NCBI GenBank assembly: GCA_032718475.1
Contig: JAUCBJ010007484.1
Coordinates: 62,001-126,000, forward strand
From: Nemertoderma westbladi
Lineage: Eukaryota > Xenacoelomorpha > Nemertodermatida > Nemertodermatidae
DNA length: 64,000 bases
Reading direction: 5' to 3'
Every line of letters begins with the position of its first letter. The stretch's first letter is position 1. Shown piece after piece: positions 15,001 through 30,590 of the stretch. Made by a program: the position numbers and the translations under genes. The notes below the pieces were generated by a model. That model saw only the letters and a list, made by a program, of their open reading frames with translations. It was not told the DNA's origin and did no database searches.

Positions 15001-18000
15001 GGATGTATGTTTGAGTGTAGACTTTAGAACCATAACAGGGTGTATGATTGTAGGATGTAGTATGTTTGAGTGTAGACTTTAGAACCATAACAGGGTGTAT
15101 GATTGTAGGATGTATGTTTGAGTGTAGACTTTAGAACCATAACAGGGTGTATGACTGTAGGATGTATGTTTGAGTGTAGACTTTAGAACCATAACAGGAT
15201 GTATGATTGTAGGATGTAGTATGTATGTTTGAGTGTAGACTTTAGAACCATAACAGGGTGAATGATTGTAGGATGTATGTTTGAGTGTAGACTTTAGAAC
15301 CATAACAGGGTGTATGATTGTAGGATGTATGTTTGAGTGTAGACTTTAGAACCATAACAGGATGTATGATTGTAGGATGTATGTTTGAGTGTAGACTTTA
15401 GAACCATAACAGGGTGTATGATTGTAGGATGTAGTATGTTTGAGTGTAGACTTTAGAACCATAACAGGGTGTATGATTGTAGGATGTATGTTTGAGTGTA
15501 GACTTTAGAACCATAACAGGGTGTATGACTGTAGGATGTATGTTTGAGTGTAGACTTTAGAACCATAACAGGGTGTATGATTGTAGGATGTATGTTTGAG
15601 TGTAGACTTTAGAACCATAACAGGGTGTATGACTGTAGGATGTATGTTTGAGTGTAGACTTTAGAACCATAACAGGATGTATGATTGTAGGATGTATGTT
15701 TGATTGTAGACTTTAGAACCATAACAGGGTGTATGATTGTAGGATGTAGTATGTTTGAGTGTAGACTTTAGAACCATAACAGGGTGTATGATTGTAGGAT
15801 GTATGTTTGAGTGTAGACTTTAGAACCATAACAGGGTGTATGATTGTAGGATGTATGTTTGAGTGTAGACTTTAGAACCATAACAGGGTGTATGACTGTA
15901 GGATGTATGTTTGAGTGTAGACTTTAGAACCATAACAGGGTGTATGATTGTAGGATGTATGTTTGAGTGTAGACTTTAGAACCATAACAGGGTGTATGAC
16001 TGTAGGATGTATGTTTGAGTGTAGACTTTAGAACCATAACAGGATGTATGATTGTAGGATGTATGTTTGATTGTAGACTTTAGAACCATAACAGGGTGTA
16101 TGATTGTAGGATGTAGTATGTTTGAGTGTAGACTTTAGAACCATAACAGGGTGTATGATTGTAGGATGTATGTTTGAGTGTAGACTTTAGAACCATAACA
16201 GGGTGTATGATTGTAGGATGTAGTATGTTTGAGTGTAGACTTTAGAACCATAACAGGGTGTATGATTGTAGGATGTAGTATGTTTGAGTGTAGACTTTAG
16301 AACCATAACAGGGTGTATGACTGTAGGATGTATGTTTGAGTGTAGACTTTAGAACCATAACAGGATGTATGATTGTAGGATGTATGTTTGAGTGTAGACT
16401 TTAGAACCATAACAGGGTGTATGATTGTAGGATGTAGTATGTTTGAGTGTAGACTTTAGAACCATAACAGGGTGTATGATTGTAGGATGTATGTTTAAGT
16501 GTAGTCTTTAGAACCATAACAGGGTGTATGATTGTAGGATGTATGTTTGAGTGTAGACTTTAGAACCATAACAGGGTGTATGACTGTAGGATGTATGTTT
16601 GAGTGTAGACTTTAGAACCATAACAGGATGTATGATTGTAGGATGTATGTTTAAGTGTAGTCTTTAGAACCATAACAGGGTGTATGTTTGTAGGAAGTAT
16701 GTTTGAGTGTAGACTTTAGAACCATAACAGGGTGTATGATTGTAGGATGTATGTTTGAGTGTAGACTTTAGAACCATAACAGGGTGTATGATTGTAGGAT
16801 GTATGTTTGAGTGTAGACTTTAGAACCATAACAGGGTGTATGATTGTAGGATGTAGTATGTTTGAGTGTAGACTTTAGAACCATAACAGGGTGTATGATT
16901 GTAGGATGTATGTTTGAGTGTAGACTTTAGAACCATAACAGGATGTATGATTGTAGGATGTATGTTTGAGTGTAGACTTTAGAACCATAACAGGGTGTAT
17001 GATTGTAGGATGTAGTATGTTTGAGTGTAGACTTTAGAACCATAACAGGATGTATGATTGTAGGATGTATGTTTGAGTGTAGACTTTAGAACCATAACAG
17101 GGTGTATGATTGTAGGATGTAGTATGTTTGAGTGTAGACTTTAGAACCATAACAGGATGTATGATTGTAGGATGTATGTTTGAGTGTAGACTTTAGAACC
17201 ATAACAGGGTGTATGATTGTAGGATGTATGTTTGAGTGTAGACTTTAGAACCATAACAGGGTGTATGATTGTAGGATGTAGTATGTTTGAGTGTAGACTT
17301 TAGAACCATAACAGGATGTATGATTGTAGGATGTATGTTTGAGTGTAGACTTTAGAACCATAACAGGGTGTATGATTGTAGGATGTAGTATGTTTGAGTG
17401 TAGACTTTAGAACCATAACAGGATGTATGATTGTAGGATGTATGTTTGAGTGTAGACTTTAGAACCATAACAGGGTGTATGATTGTAGGATGTAGTATGT
17501 TTGAGTGTAGACTTTAGAACCATAACAGGGTGTATGATTGTAGGATGTATGTTTGAGTGTAGTCTTTAGAACCATAACAGGGTGTATGATTGTAGGATGT
17601 AGTATGTTTGAGTGTAGACTTTAGAACCATAACAGGGTGTATGATTGTAGGATGTATGTTTGAGTGTAGACTTTAGAACCATAACAGGGTGTATGATTGT
17701 AGGATGTATGTTTGAGTGTAGTCTTTAGAACCATAACAGGGTGTATGATTGTAGGATGTAGTATGTTTGAGTGTAGACTTTAGAACCATAACAGGGTGTA
17801 TGATTGTAGGAAGTATGTTTGAGTGTAGACTTTAGAACCATAACAGGGTGTATGATTGTAGGATGTATGTTTGAGTGTAGTCTTTAGAACCATAACAGGG
17901 TGTATGATTGTAGGATGTAGTATGTTTGAGTGTAGTCTTTAGAACCATAACAGGGTGTATGATTGTAGGATGTATGTTTGAGTGTAGACTTTAGAACCAT

Positions 18001-21000
18001 AACAGGGTGTATGATTGTAGGATGTATGTTTGAGTGTAGTCTTTAGAACCATAACAGGGTGTATGATTGTAGGATGTAGTATGTTTGAGTGTAGACTTTA
18101 GAACCATAACAGGGTGTATGATTGTAGGATGTATGTTTGAGTGTAGACTTTAGAACCATAACAGGGTGTATGATTGTAGGATGTAGTATGTTTGAGTGTA
18201 GACTTTAGAACCATAACAGGATGTATGATTGTAGGATGTATGTTTGAGTGTAGACTTTAGAACCATAACAGGGTGTATGATTGTAGGATGTAGTATGTTT
18301 GAGTGTAGACTTTAGAACCATAACAGGGTGTATGATTGTAGGATGTATGTTTGAGTGTAGTCTTTAGAACCATAACAGGGTGTATGATTGTAGGATGTAG
18401 TATGTTTGAGTGTAGACTTTAGAACCATAACAGGGTGTATGATTGTAGGATGTATGTTTGAGTGTAGACTTTAGAACCATAACAGGGTGTATGATTGTAG
18501 GATGTATGTTTGAGTGTAGTCTTTAGAACCATAACAGGGTGTATGATTGTAGGATGTAGTATGTTTGAGTGTAGACTTTAGAACCATAACAGGGTGTATG
18601 ATTGTAGGAAGTATGTTTGAGTGTAGACTTTAGAACCATAACAGGGTGTATGATTGTAGGATGTATGTTTGAGTGTAGTCTTTAGAACCATAACAGGGTG
18701 TATGATTGTAGGATGTAGTATGTTTGAGTGTAGTCTTTAGAACCATAACAGGGTGTATGATTGTAGGATGTATGTTTGAGTGTAGACTTTAGAACCATAA
18801 CAGGGTGTATGATTGTAGGAAGTATGTTTGAGTGTAGACTTTAGAACCATAACAGGGTGTATGATTGTAGGATGTAGTATGTTTGAGTGTAGACTTTAGA
18901 ACCATAACAGGGTGTATGATTGTAGGAAGTATGTTTGAGTGTAGACTTTAGAACCATAACAGGGTGAATGATTGTAGGATGTAGTATGTTTGAGTGTAGA
19001 CTTTAGAACCATAACAGGGTGTATGATTGTAGGATGTATGTTTGAGTGTAGACTTTAGAACCATAACAGGATGTATGATTGTAGGATGTAGTATGTTTGA
19101 GTGTAGACTTTAGAACCATAACAGGGTGTATGATTGTAGGAAGTATGTTTGAGTGTAGACTTTAGAACCATAACAGGGTGTATGATTGTAGGAAGTATGT
19201 TTGAGTGTAGACTTTAGAACCATAACAGGGTGTATGATTGTAGGAAGTATGTTTGAGTGTAGACTTTAGAACCATAACAGGGTGTATGATTGTAGGATGT
19301 ATGTTTGAGTGTAGACTTTAGAACCATAACAGGGTGTATGATTGTAGGAAGTATGTTTGAGTGTAGACTTTAGAACCATAACAGGGTGTATGATTGTAGG
19401 ATGTAGTATGTTTGAGTGTAGACTTTAGAACCATAACAGGGTGTATGATTGTAGGAAGTATGTTTGAGTGTAGACTTTAGAACCATAACAGGGTGAATGA
19501 TTGTAGGATGTAGTATGTTTGAGTGTAGACTTTAGAACCATAACAGGGTGTATGATTGTAGGATGTATGTTTGAGTGTAGACTTTAGAACCATAACAGGA
19601 TGTATGATTGTAGGATGTAGTATGTTTGAGTGTAGACTTTAGAACCATAACAGGGTGTATGATTGTAGGAAGTATGTTTGAGTGTAGACTTTAGAACCAT
19701 AACAGGGTGTATGATTGTAGGAAGTATGTTTGAGTGTAGACTTTAGAACCATAACAGGATGTATGATTGTAGGATGTATGTTTGAGTGTAGACTTTAGAA
19801 CCATAACAGGGTGTATGATTGTAGGAAGTATGTTTGAGTGTAGACTTTAGAACCATAACAGGGTGTATGATTGTAGGATGTATGTTTGAGTGTAGTCTTT
19901 AGAACCATAACAGGGTGTATGATTGTAGGAAGTATGTTTGAGTGTAGACTTTAGAACCATAACAGGGTGAATGATTGTAGGATGTAGTATGTTTGAGTGT
20001 AGACTTTAGAACCATAACAGGGTGAATGATTGTAGGATGTAGTATGTTTGAGTGTAGACTTTAGAACCATAACAGGGTGTATGATTGTAGGATGTATGTT
20101 TGAGTGTAGACTTTAGAACCATAACAGGATGTATGATTGTAGGATGTAGTATGTTTGAGTGTAGACTTTAGAACCATAACAGGGTGTATGATTGTAGGAT
20201 GTATGTTTGAGTGTAGACTTTAGAACCATAACAGGGTGTATGATTGTAGGAAGTATGTTTGAGTGTAGACTTTAGAACCATAACAGGGTGTATGATTGTA
20301 GGATGTAGTATGTTTGAGTGTAGACTTTAGAACCATAACAGGGTGTATGATTGTAGGAAGTATGTTTGAGTGTAGACTTTAGAACCATAACAGGGTGATG
20401 ATTGTAGGAGTATGTTTGAGTGTAGACTTTAGAACCATAACAGGGTGTATGATTGTAGGATGTATGTTTGAGTGTAGACTTTAGAACCATAACAGGGTGT
20501 ATGATTGTAGGATGTATGTTTGAGTGTAGACTTTAGAACCATAACAGGATGTATGATTGTAGGATGTAGTATGTTTGAGTGTAGACTTTAGAACCATAAC
20601 AGGGTGTATGATTGTAGGAAGTATGTTTGAGTGTAGACTTTAGAACCATAACAGGGTGTATGATTGTAGGAAGTATGTTTGAGTGTAGACTTTAGAACCA
20701 TAACAGGGTGTATGATTGTAGATTGTAGGATGTATGTTTGAGTGTAGACTTTAGAACCATAACAGGGTGTATGATTGTAGGAAGTATGTTTGAGTGTAGA
20801 CTTTAGAACCATAACAGGGTGTATGATTGTAGGAAGTATGTTTGAGTGTAGACTTTAGAACCATAACAGGGTGTATGATTGTAGGATGTATGTTTGAGTG
20901 TAGACTTTAGAACCATAACAGGGTGTATGATTGTAGGAAGTATGTTTGAGTGTAGACTTTAGAACCATAACAGGGTGTATGATTGTAGGATGTATGTTTG

Positions 21001-24000
21001 AGTGTAGTCTTTAGAACCATAACAGGGTGTATGATTGTAGGAAGTATGTTTGAGTGTAGACTTTAGAACCATAACAGGGTGTATGATTGTAGGATGTAGT
21101 ATGTTTGAGTGTAGACTTTAGAACCATAACAGGGTGTATGATTGTAGGAAGTATGTTTGAGTGTAGACTTTAGAACCATAACAGGGTGAATGATTGTAGG
21201 ATGTAGTATGTTTGAGTGTAGACTTTAGAACCATAACAGGGTGTATGATTGTAGGATGTATGTTTGAGTGTAGACTTTAGAACCATAACAGGATGTATGA
21301 TTGTAGGATGTAGTATGTTTGAGTGTAGACTTTAGAACCATAACAGGGTGTATGATTGTAGGAAGTATGTTTGAGTGTAGACTTTAGAACCATAACAGGG
21401 TGTATGATTGTAGGAAGTATGTTTGAGTGTAGACTTTAGAACCATAACAGGGTGTATGATTGTAGGATGTATGTTTGAGTGTAGTCTTTAGAACCATAAC
21501 AGGGTGTATGATTGTAGATTGTAGGATGTATGTTTGAGTGTAGACTTTAGAACCATAACAGGGTGTATGATTGTAGGAAGTATGTTTGAGTGTAGACTTT
21601 AGAACCATAACAGGGTGTATGATTGTAGGATGTATGTTTGAGTGTAGACTTTAGAACCATAACAGGATGTATGATTGTAGGATGTAGTATGTTTGAGTGT
21701 AGACTTTAGAACCATAACAGGGTGTATGATTGTAGGATGTATGTTTGAGTGTAGACTTTAGAACCATAACAGGGTGTATGATTGTAGGAAGTATGTTTGA
21801 GTGTAGACTTTAGAACCATAACAGGGTGTATGATTGTAGGATGTAGTATGTTTGAGTGTAGACTTTAGAACCATAACAGGGTGTATGATTGTAGGAAGTA
21901 TGTTTGAGTGTAGACTTTAGAACCATAACAGGGTGAATGATTGTAGGATGTAGTATGTTTGAGTGTAGACTTTAGAACCATAACAGGGTGTATGATTGTA
22001 GGATGTATGTTTGAGTGTAGACTTTAGAACCATAACAGGATGTATGATTGTAGGATGTAGTATGTTTGAGTGTAGACTTTAGAACCATAACAGGGTGTAT
22101 GATTGTAGGAAGTATGTTTGAGTGTAGACTTTAGAACCATAACAGGGTGTATGATTGTAGGAAGTATGTTTGAGTGTAGACTTTAGAACCATAACAGGGT
22201 GTATGATTGTAGGATGTATGTTTGAGTGTAGTCTTTAGAACCATAACAGGGTGTATGATTGTAGATTGTAGGATGTATGTTTGAGTGTAGACTTTAGAAC
22301 CATAACAGGGTGTATGATTGTAGGAAGTATGTTTGAGTGTAGACTTTAGAACCATAACAGGGTGTATGATTGTAGGATGTATGTTTGAGTGTAGTCTTTA
22401 GAACCATAACAGGGTGTATGATTGTAGGAAGTATGTTTGAGTGTAGACTTTAGAACCATAACAGGGTGAATGATTGTAGGATGTAGTATGTTTGAGTGTA
22501 GACTTTAGAACCATAACAGGGTGAATGATTGTAGGATGTAGTATGTTTGAGTGTAGACTTTAGAACCATAACAGGGTGAATGATTGTAGGATGTAGTATG
22601 TTTGAGTGTAGACTTTAGAACCATAACAGGGTGTATGATTGTAGGATGTAGTATGTTTGAGTGTAGACTTTAGAACCATAACAGGGTGAATGATTGTAGG
22701 ATGTAGTATGTTTGAGTGTAGACTTTAGAACCATAACAGGGTGTATGATTGTAGGAAGTATGTTTGAGTGTAGACTTTAGAACCATAACAGGGTGAATGA
22801 TTGTAGGATGTAGTATGTTTGAGTGTAGACTTTAGAACCATAACAGGGTGTATGATTGTAGGAAGTATGTTTGAGTGTAGACTTTAGAACCATAACAGGG
22901 TGAATGATTGTAGGATGTAGTATGTTTGAGTGTAGACTTTAGAACCATAACAGGGTGTATGATTGTAGGAAGTATGTTTGAGTGTAGACTTTAGAACCAT
23001 AACAGGGTGAATGATTGTAGGATGTAGTATGTTTGAGTGTAGACTTTAGAACCATAACAGGGTGTATGATTGTAGGATGTATGTTTGAGTGTAGACTTTA
23101 GAACCATAACAGGATGTATGATTGTAGGATGTAGTATGTTTGAGTGTAGACTTTAGAACCATAACAGGGTGTATGATTGTAGGATGTATGTTTGAGTGTA
23201 GTCTTTAGAACCATAACAGGGTGTATGATTGTAGGATGTATGTTTGAGTGTAGTCTTTAGAACCATAACAGGGTGTATGATTGTAGGATGTATGTTTGAG
23301 TGTAGACTTTAGAACCATAACAGGGTGTATGATTGTAGGAAGTATGTTTGAGTGTAGACTTTAGAACCATAACAGGGTGTATGATTGTAGGATGTATGTT
23401 TGAGTGTAGTCTTTAGAACCATAACAGGGTGTATGATTGTAGGAAGTATGTTTGAGTGTAGACTTTAGAACCATAACAGGGTGTATGATTGTAGGATGTA
23501 TGTTTGAGTGTAGACTTTAGAACCATAACAGGGTGTATGATTGTAGGATGTATGTTTGAGTGTAGACTTTAGAACCATAACAGGGTGAATGATTGTAGGA
23601 TGTAGTATGTTTGAGTGTAGACTTTAGAACCATAACAGGGTGAATGATTGTAGGATGTAGTATGTTTGAGTGTAGACTTTAGAACCATAACAGGGTGTAT
23701 GGTTGTAGGATGTAGTATGTTTGAGTGTAGACTTTAGAACCATAACAGGGTGTATGATTGTAGGATGTATGTTTGAGTGTAGTCTTTAGAACCATAACAG
23801 GGTGTATGATTGTAGGATGTAGTATGTTTGAGTGTAGACTTTAGAACCATAACAGGATGTATGATTGTAGGAAGTATGTTTGAGTGTAGACTTTAGAACC
23901 ATAACAGGATGAATGATTGTAGTAAGTATGTTTGAGTGTAGACTTTAGAACCATAACAGGGTGTATGATTGTAGGAAGTATGTTTGAGTGTAGACTTTAG

Positions 24001-27000
24001 AACCATAACAGGGTGTATGATTATAGGATGTATGTTTGAGTGTAGACTTTAGAACCATAACAGGATGAATGATTGTAGGATGTATGTTTGAGTGTAGACT
24101 TTAGAACCATAACAGGATGAATGATTGTAGTAAGTATGTTTGAGTGTAGACTTTAGAACCATAACAGGGTGTATGATTGTAGATTGTAGGATGTATGTTT
24201 GAGTGTAGACTTTAGAACCATAACAGGATGTATGATTGTAGGAAGTATGTTTGAGTGTAGACTTTAGAACCATAACAGGGTGTATGATTGTAGGATGTAT
24301 GTTTGAGTGTAGACTTTAGAACCATAACAGGGTGTATGATTGTAGGAAGTATGTTTGAGTGTAGACTTTAGAACCATAACAGGGTGTATGATTGTAGGAT
24401 GTATGTTTGAGTGTAGACTTTAGAACCATAACAGGATGAATGATTGTAGGATGTATGTTTGAGTGTAGACTTTAGAACCATAACAGGGTGTATGATTGTA
24501 GGAAGTATGTTTGAGTGTAGACTTTAGAACCATAACAGGATGAATGATTGTAGGATGTATGTTTGAGTGTAGACTTTAGAACCATAACAGGGTGTATGAT
24601 TGTAGATTGTAGGATGTATGTTTGAGTGTAGACTTTAGAACCATAACAGGATGAATGATTGTAGGATGTATGTTTGAGTGTAGACTTTAGAACCATAACA
24701 GGGTGTATGATTGTAGGATGTATGTTTGAGTGTAGACTTTAGAACCATAACAGGATGTATGATTGTAGGAAGTATGTTTGAGTGTAGACTTTAGAACCAT
24801 AACAGGATGTATGATTGTAGGAAGTATGTTTGAGTGTAGACTTTAGAACCATAACAGGGTGTATGATTGTAGGATGTATGTTTGAGTGTAGACTTTAGAA
24901 CCATAACAGGGTGTATGATTGTAGGAAGTATGTTTGAGTGTAGACTTTAGAACCATAACAGGGTGTATGATTGTAGGAAGTATGTTTGAGTGTAGACTTT
25001 AGAACCATAACAGGATGAATGATTGTAGGAAGTATGTTTGAGTGTAGACTTTAGAACCATAACAGGGTGAATGATTGTAGGATGTATGTTTGAGTGTAGA
25101 CTTTAGAACCATAACAGGGTGTATGATTGTAGGAAGTATGTTTGAGTGTAGACTTTAGAACCATAACAGGGTGAATGATTGTAGGATGTATGTTTGAGTG
25201 TAGACTTTAGAACCATAACAGGGTGTATGATTGTAGGATGTATGTTTGAGTGTAGACTTTAGAACCATAACAGGGTGTATGATTGTAGGATGTAGTATGT
25301 TTGAGTGTAGACTTTAGAACCATAACAGGGTGTATGATTGTAGGAAGTATGTTTGAGTGTAGACTTTAGAACCATAACAGGATGTATGATTGTAGGAAGT
25401 ATGTTTGAGTGTAGACTTTAGAACCATAACAGGGTGTATGATTGTAGGAAGTATGTTTGAGTGTAGACTTTAGAACCATAACAGGATGTATGATTGTAGG
25501 AAGTATGTTTGAGTGTAGACTTTAGAACCATAACAAGGTGTATGATTGTAGGAAGTATGTTTGAGTGTAGACTTTAGAACCATAACAGGATGAATGATTG
25601 TAGGAAGTATGTTTGAGTGTAGACTTTAGAACCATAACAGGGTGAATGATTGTAGGATGTATGTTTGAGTGTAGACTTTAGAACCATAACAGGGTGTATG
25701 ATTGTAGGAAGTATGTTTGAGTGTAGACTTTAGAACCATAACAGGGTGAATGATTGTAGGATGTATGTTTGAGTGTAGACTTTAGAACCATAACAGGATG
25801 TATGATTGTAGGAAGTATGTTTGAGTGTAGACTTTAGAACCATAACAGGGTGAATGATTGTAGGATGTAGTATGTTTGAGTGTAGACTTTAGAACCATAA
25901 CAGGATGTATGATTGTAGGAAGTATGTTTGAGTGTAGACTTTAGAACCATAACAGGGTGAATGATTGTAGGATGTATGTTTGAGTGTAGACTTTAGAACC
26001 ATAACAGGGTGTATGATTGTAGGATGTAGTATGTTTGAGTGTAGACTTTAGAACCATAACAAGATGTATGATTGTAGGATGTATGTTTGAGTGTAGACTT
26101 TAGAACCATAACAGGGTGTATGATTGTAGGATGTAGTATGTTTGAGTGTAGACTTTAGAACCATAACAGGATGTATGATTGTAGGATGTATGTTTGAGTG
26201 TAGACTTTAGAACCATAACAGGGTGTATGATTGTAGGATGTATGTTTGAGTGTAGACTTTAGAACCATAACAGGATGAATGATTGTAGTAAGTATGTTTG
26301 AGTGTAGACTTTAGAACCATAACAGGGTGTATGATTGTAGGAAGTATGTTTGAGTGTAGACTTTAGAACCATAACAGGGTGAATGATTGTAGGATGTAGT
26401 ATGTTTGAGTGTAGACTTTAGAACCATAACAGGGTGTATGATTGTAGGATGTATGTTTGAGTGTAGACTTTAGAACCATAACAGGGTGAATGATTGTAGG
26501 ATGTAGTATGTTTGAGTGTAGACTTTAGAACCATAACAGGGTGTATGATTGTAGATTGTAGGATGTATGTTTGAGTGTAGACTTTAGAACCATAACAGGA
26601 TGTATGATTGTAGGAAGTATGTTTGAGTGTAGACTTTAGAACCATAACAGGATGAATGATTGTAGTAAGTATGTTTGAGTGTAGACTTTAGAACCATAAC
26701 AGGGTGTATGATTGTAGGAAGTATGTTTGAGTGTAGACTTTAGAACCATAACAGGGTGTATGATTATAGGATGTATGTTTGAGTGTAGACTTTAGAACCA
26801 TAACAGGATGAATGATTGTAGGATGTATGTTTGAGTGTAGACTTTAGAACCATAACAGGATGAATGATTGTAGTAAGTATGTTTGAGTGTAGACTTTAGA
26901 ACCATAACAGGGTGTATGATTGTAGATTGTAGGATGTATGTTTGAGTGTAGACTTTAGAACCATAACAGGATGTATGATTGTAGGAAGTATGTTTGAGTG

Positions 27001-28123
27001 TAGACTTTAGAACCATAACAGGGTGTATGATTGTAGGATGTATGTTTTAGTGTAGACTTTAGAACCATAACAGGGTGTATGATTGTAGGAAGTATGTTTG
27101 AGTGTAGACTTTAGAACCATAACAGGGTGTATGATTGTAGGATGTATGTTTGAGTGTAGACTTTAGAACCATAACAGGATGAATGATTGTAGGATGTATG
27201 TTTGAGTGTAGACTTTAGAACCATAACAGGGTGTATGATTGTAGATTGTAGGATGTATGTTTGAGTGTAGACTTTAGAACCATAACAGGATGAATGATTG
27301 TAGGATGTAGTATGTTTGAGTGTAGACTTTAGAACCATAACAGGGTGTATGATTGTAGGAAGTATGTTTGAGTGTAGACTTTAGAACCATAACAGGATGA
27401 ATGATTGTAGGAAGTATGTTTGAGTGTAGACTTTAGAACCATAACAGGGTGAATGATTGTAGGATGTATGTTTGAGTGTAGACTTTAGAACCATAACAGG
27501 GTGTATGATTGTAGGAAGTATGTTTGAGTGTAGACTTTAGAACCATAACAGGATGAATGATTGTAGGAAGTATGTTTGAGTGTAGACTTTAGAACCATAA
27601 CAGGGTGAATGATTGTAGGATGTATGTTTGAGTGTAGACTTTAGAACCATAACAGGGTGTATGATTTTAGGATGTATGTTTGAGTGTAGACTTTAGAACC
27701 ATAACAGGATGAATGATTGTAGATTGTAGGATGTATGTTTGAGTGTAGACTTTAGAACCATAACAGGATGAATGATTGTAGGATGTAGTATGTTTGAGTG
27801 TAGACTTTAGAACCATAACAGGGTGTATGATTGTAGGAAGTATGTTTGAGTGTAGACTTTAGAACCATAACAGGATGAATGATTTTAGGATGTAGTATGT
27901 TTGAGTGTAGACTTTAGAACCATAACAGGGTGTATGATTGTAGGAAGTATGTTTGAGTGTAGACTTTAGAACCATAACAGGATGAATGATTGTAGGAAGT
28001 ATGTTTGAGTGTAGACTTTAGAACCATAACAGGGTGAATGATTGTAGGATGTATGTTTGAGTGTAGACTTTAGAACCATAACAGGGTGAATGATTGTAGG
28101 ATGTATGTTTGAGTGTAGACTTT

Positions 28124-30384
28124 AGAACAAATAACAGGATGTATGATTGTAGGATGTATGTTTGAGTGTAGACTTTAGAACCATAACAGGATGAATGATT
28201 GTAGGAAGTATGTTTGAGTGTAGACTTTAGAACCATAACAGGATGTATGATTGTAGGATGTATGTTTGAGTGTAGACTTTAGAACCATAACAGGGTGTAT
28301 GATTGTAGGATGTATGTTTGAGTGTAGACTTTAGAACCATAACAGGATGAATGATTGTAGGAAGTATGTTTGAGTGTAGACTTTAGAACCATAACAGGAT
28401 GTATGATTGTAGGATGTATGTTTGAGTGTAGACTTTAGAACCATAACAGGATGAATGATTGTAGGAAGTATGTTTGAGTGTAGACTTTAGAACCATAACA
28501 GGATGTATGATTGTAGGATGTATGTTTGAGTGTAGACTTTAGAACCATAACAGGATGAATGATTGTAGGAAGTATGTTTGAGTGTAGACTTTAGAACCAT
28601 AACAGGATGTATGATTGTAGGATGTATGTTTGAGTGTAGACTTTAGAACCATATCAGGGTGTATGATTGTAGGATGTATGTTTGAGTGTAGACTTTAGAA
28701 CCATAACAGGGTGAATGATTGTAGGATGTATGTTTGAGTGTAGACTTTAGAACAATAACAGGGTGTATGATTGTAGGATGTATGTTTGAGTGTAGACTTT
28801 AGAACCATAACAGGATGAATGATTGTAGGAAGTATGTTTGAGTGTAGACTTTAGAACCATAACAGGGTGAATGATTGTAGGATGTATGTTTGAGTGTAGA
28901 CTTTAGAACAAATAACAGGATGTATGATTGTAGGATGTAGTATGTTTGAGTGTAGACTTTAGAACCATAACAGGGTGTATGATTGTAGGATGTAGTATGT
29001 TTGAGTGTAGACTTTAGAACCATAACAGGATGTATGATTGTAGGATGTATGTTTGAGTGTAGACTTTAGAACAAATAACAGGATGTATGATTGTAGGATG
29101 TATGTTTGAGTGTAGACTTTAGAACCATAACAGGATGAATGATTGTAGGAAGTATGTTTGAGCGTAGACTTTAGAACCATAACAGGGTGTATGATTGTAG
29201 GAAGTATGTTTGAGTGTAGACTTTAGAACCATAACAGGGTGAATGATTGTAGGATGTATGTTTGAGTGTAGACTTTAGAACAAATAACAGGATGTATGAT
29301 TGTAGGATGTATGTTTGAGTGTAGACTTTAGAACAAATAACAGGATGTATGATTGTAGGATGTATGTTTGAGTGTAGACTTTAGAACCATAACAGGATGA
29401 ATGATTGTAGGAAGTATGTTTGAGTGTAGACTTTAGAACCATAACAGGGTGTATGATTGTAGGAAGTATGTTTGAGTGTAGACTTTAGAACCATAACAGG
29501 GTGAATGATTGTAGGATGTATGTTTGAGTGTAGACTTTAGAACAAATAACAGGATGTATGATTGTAGGATGTATGTTTGAGTGTAGACTTTAGAACAAAT
29601 AACAGGATGTATGATTGTAGGATGTATGTTTGAGTGTAGACTTTAGAACCATAACAGGATGAATGATTGTAGGAAGTATGTTTGAGTGTAGACTTTAGAA
29701 CCATAACAGGGTGTATGATTGTAGGAAGTATGTTTGAGTGTAGACTTTAGAACCATAACAGGATGAATGATTGTAGGAAGTATGTTTGAGTGTAGACTTT
29801 AGAACCATAACAGGGTGAATGATTGTAGGATGTATGTTTGAGTGTAGACTTTAGAACCATAACAGGGTGAATGATTGTAGGATGTATGTTTGAGTGTAGA
29901 CTTTAGAACAATAACAGGGTGTATGATTGTAGGATGTATGTTTGAGTGTAGACTTTAGAACCATAACAGGGTGAATGATTGTAGGAAGTATGTTTGAGTG
30001 TAGACTTTAGAACCATAACAGGATGAATGATTGTAGGAAGTATGTTTGAGTGTAGACTTTAGAACCATAACAGGGTGAATGATTGTAGGATGTATGTTTG
30101 AGTGTAGACTTTAGAACCATAACAGGGTGAATGATTGTAGGATGTATGTTTGAGTGTAGACTTTAGAACAATAACAGGGTGTATGATTGTAGGATGTATG
30201 TTTGAGTGTAGACTTTAGAACCATAACAGGGTGAATGATTGTAGGATGTATGTTTGAGTGTAGACTTTAGAACAAATAACGGGATGTATGATTGTAGGAT
30301 GTATGTTTGAGTGTAGACTTTAGAACCATAACAGGGTGAATGATTGTAGGATGTATGTTTGAGTGTAGACTTTAGAACAAATAA
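28124..30384. repeat. Satellite sub-zone with AACAAATAAC variants
   Basis: Within the array, many units here read GAACAAATAACAGG or GAACAATAACAGG where the consensus has GAACCATAACAGG. The variant is interspersed with ordinary units, so it spread locally by duplication of short blocks. One further GAACAAATAAC copy lies far away at about 54,014, outside the cluster. GGATGAATG and GGGTGAATG variants are also common in this stretch. Confidence 0.85.
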
Positions 30385-30590
30385 CAGGATGTATGATTGT
30401 AGGATGTATGTTTGAGTGTAGACTTTAGAACCATAACAGGGTGAATGATTGTAGGATGTATGTTTGAGTGTAGACTTTAGAACCATAACAGGATGTATGA
30501 TTGTAGGATGTATGTTTGAGTGTAGACTTTAGAACCATAACAGGATGTATGATTGTAGGATGTATGTTTGAGTGTAGACTTTAGAACCAT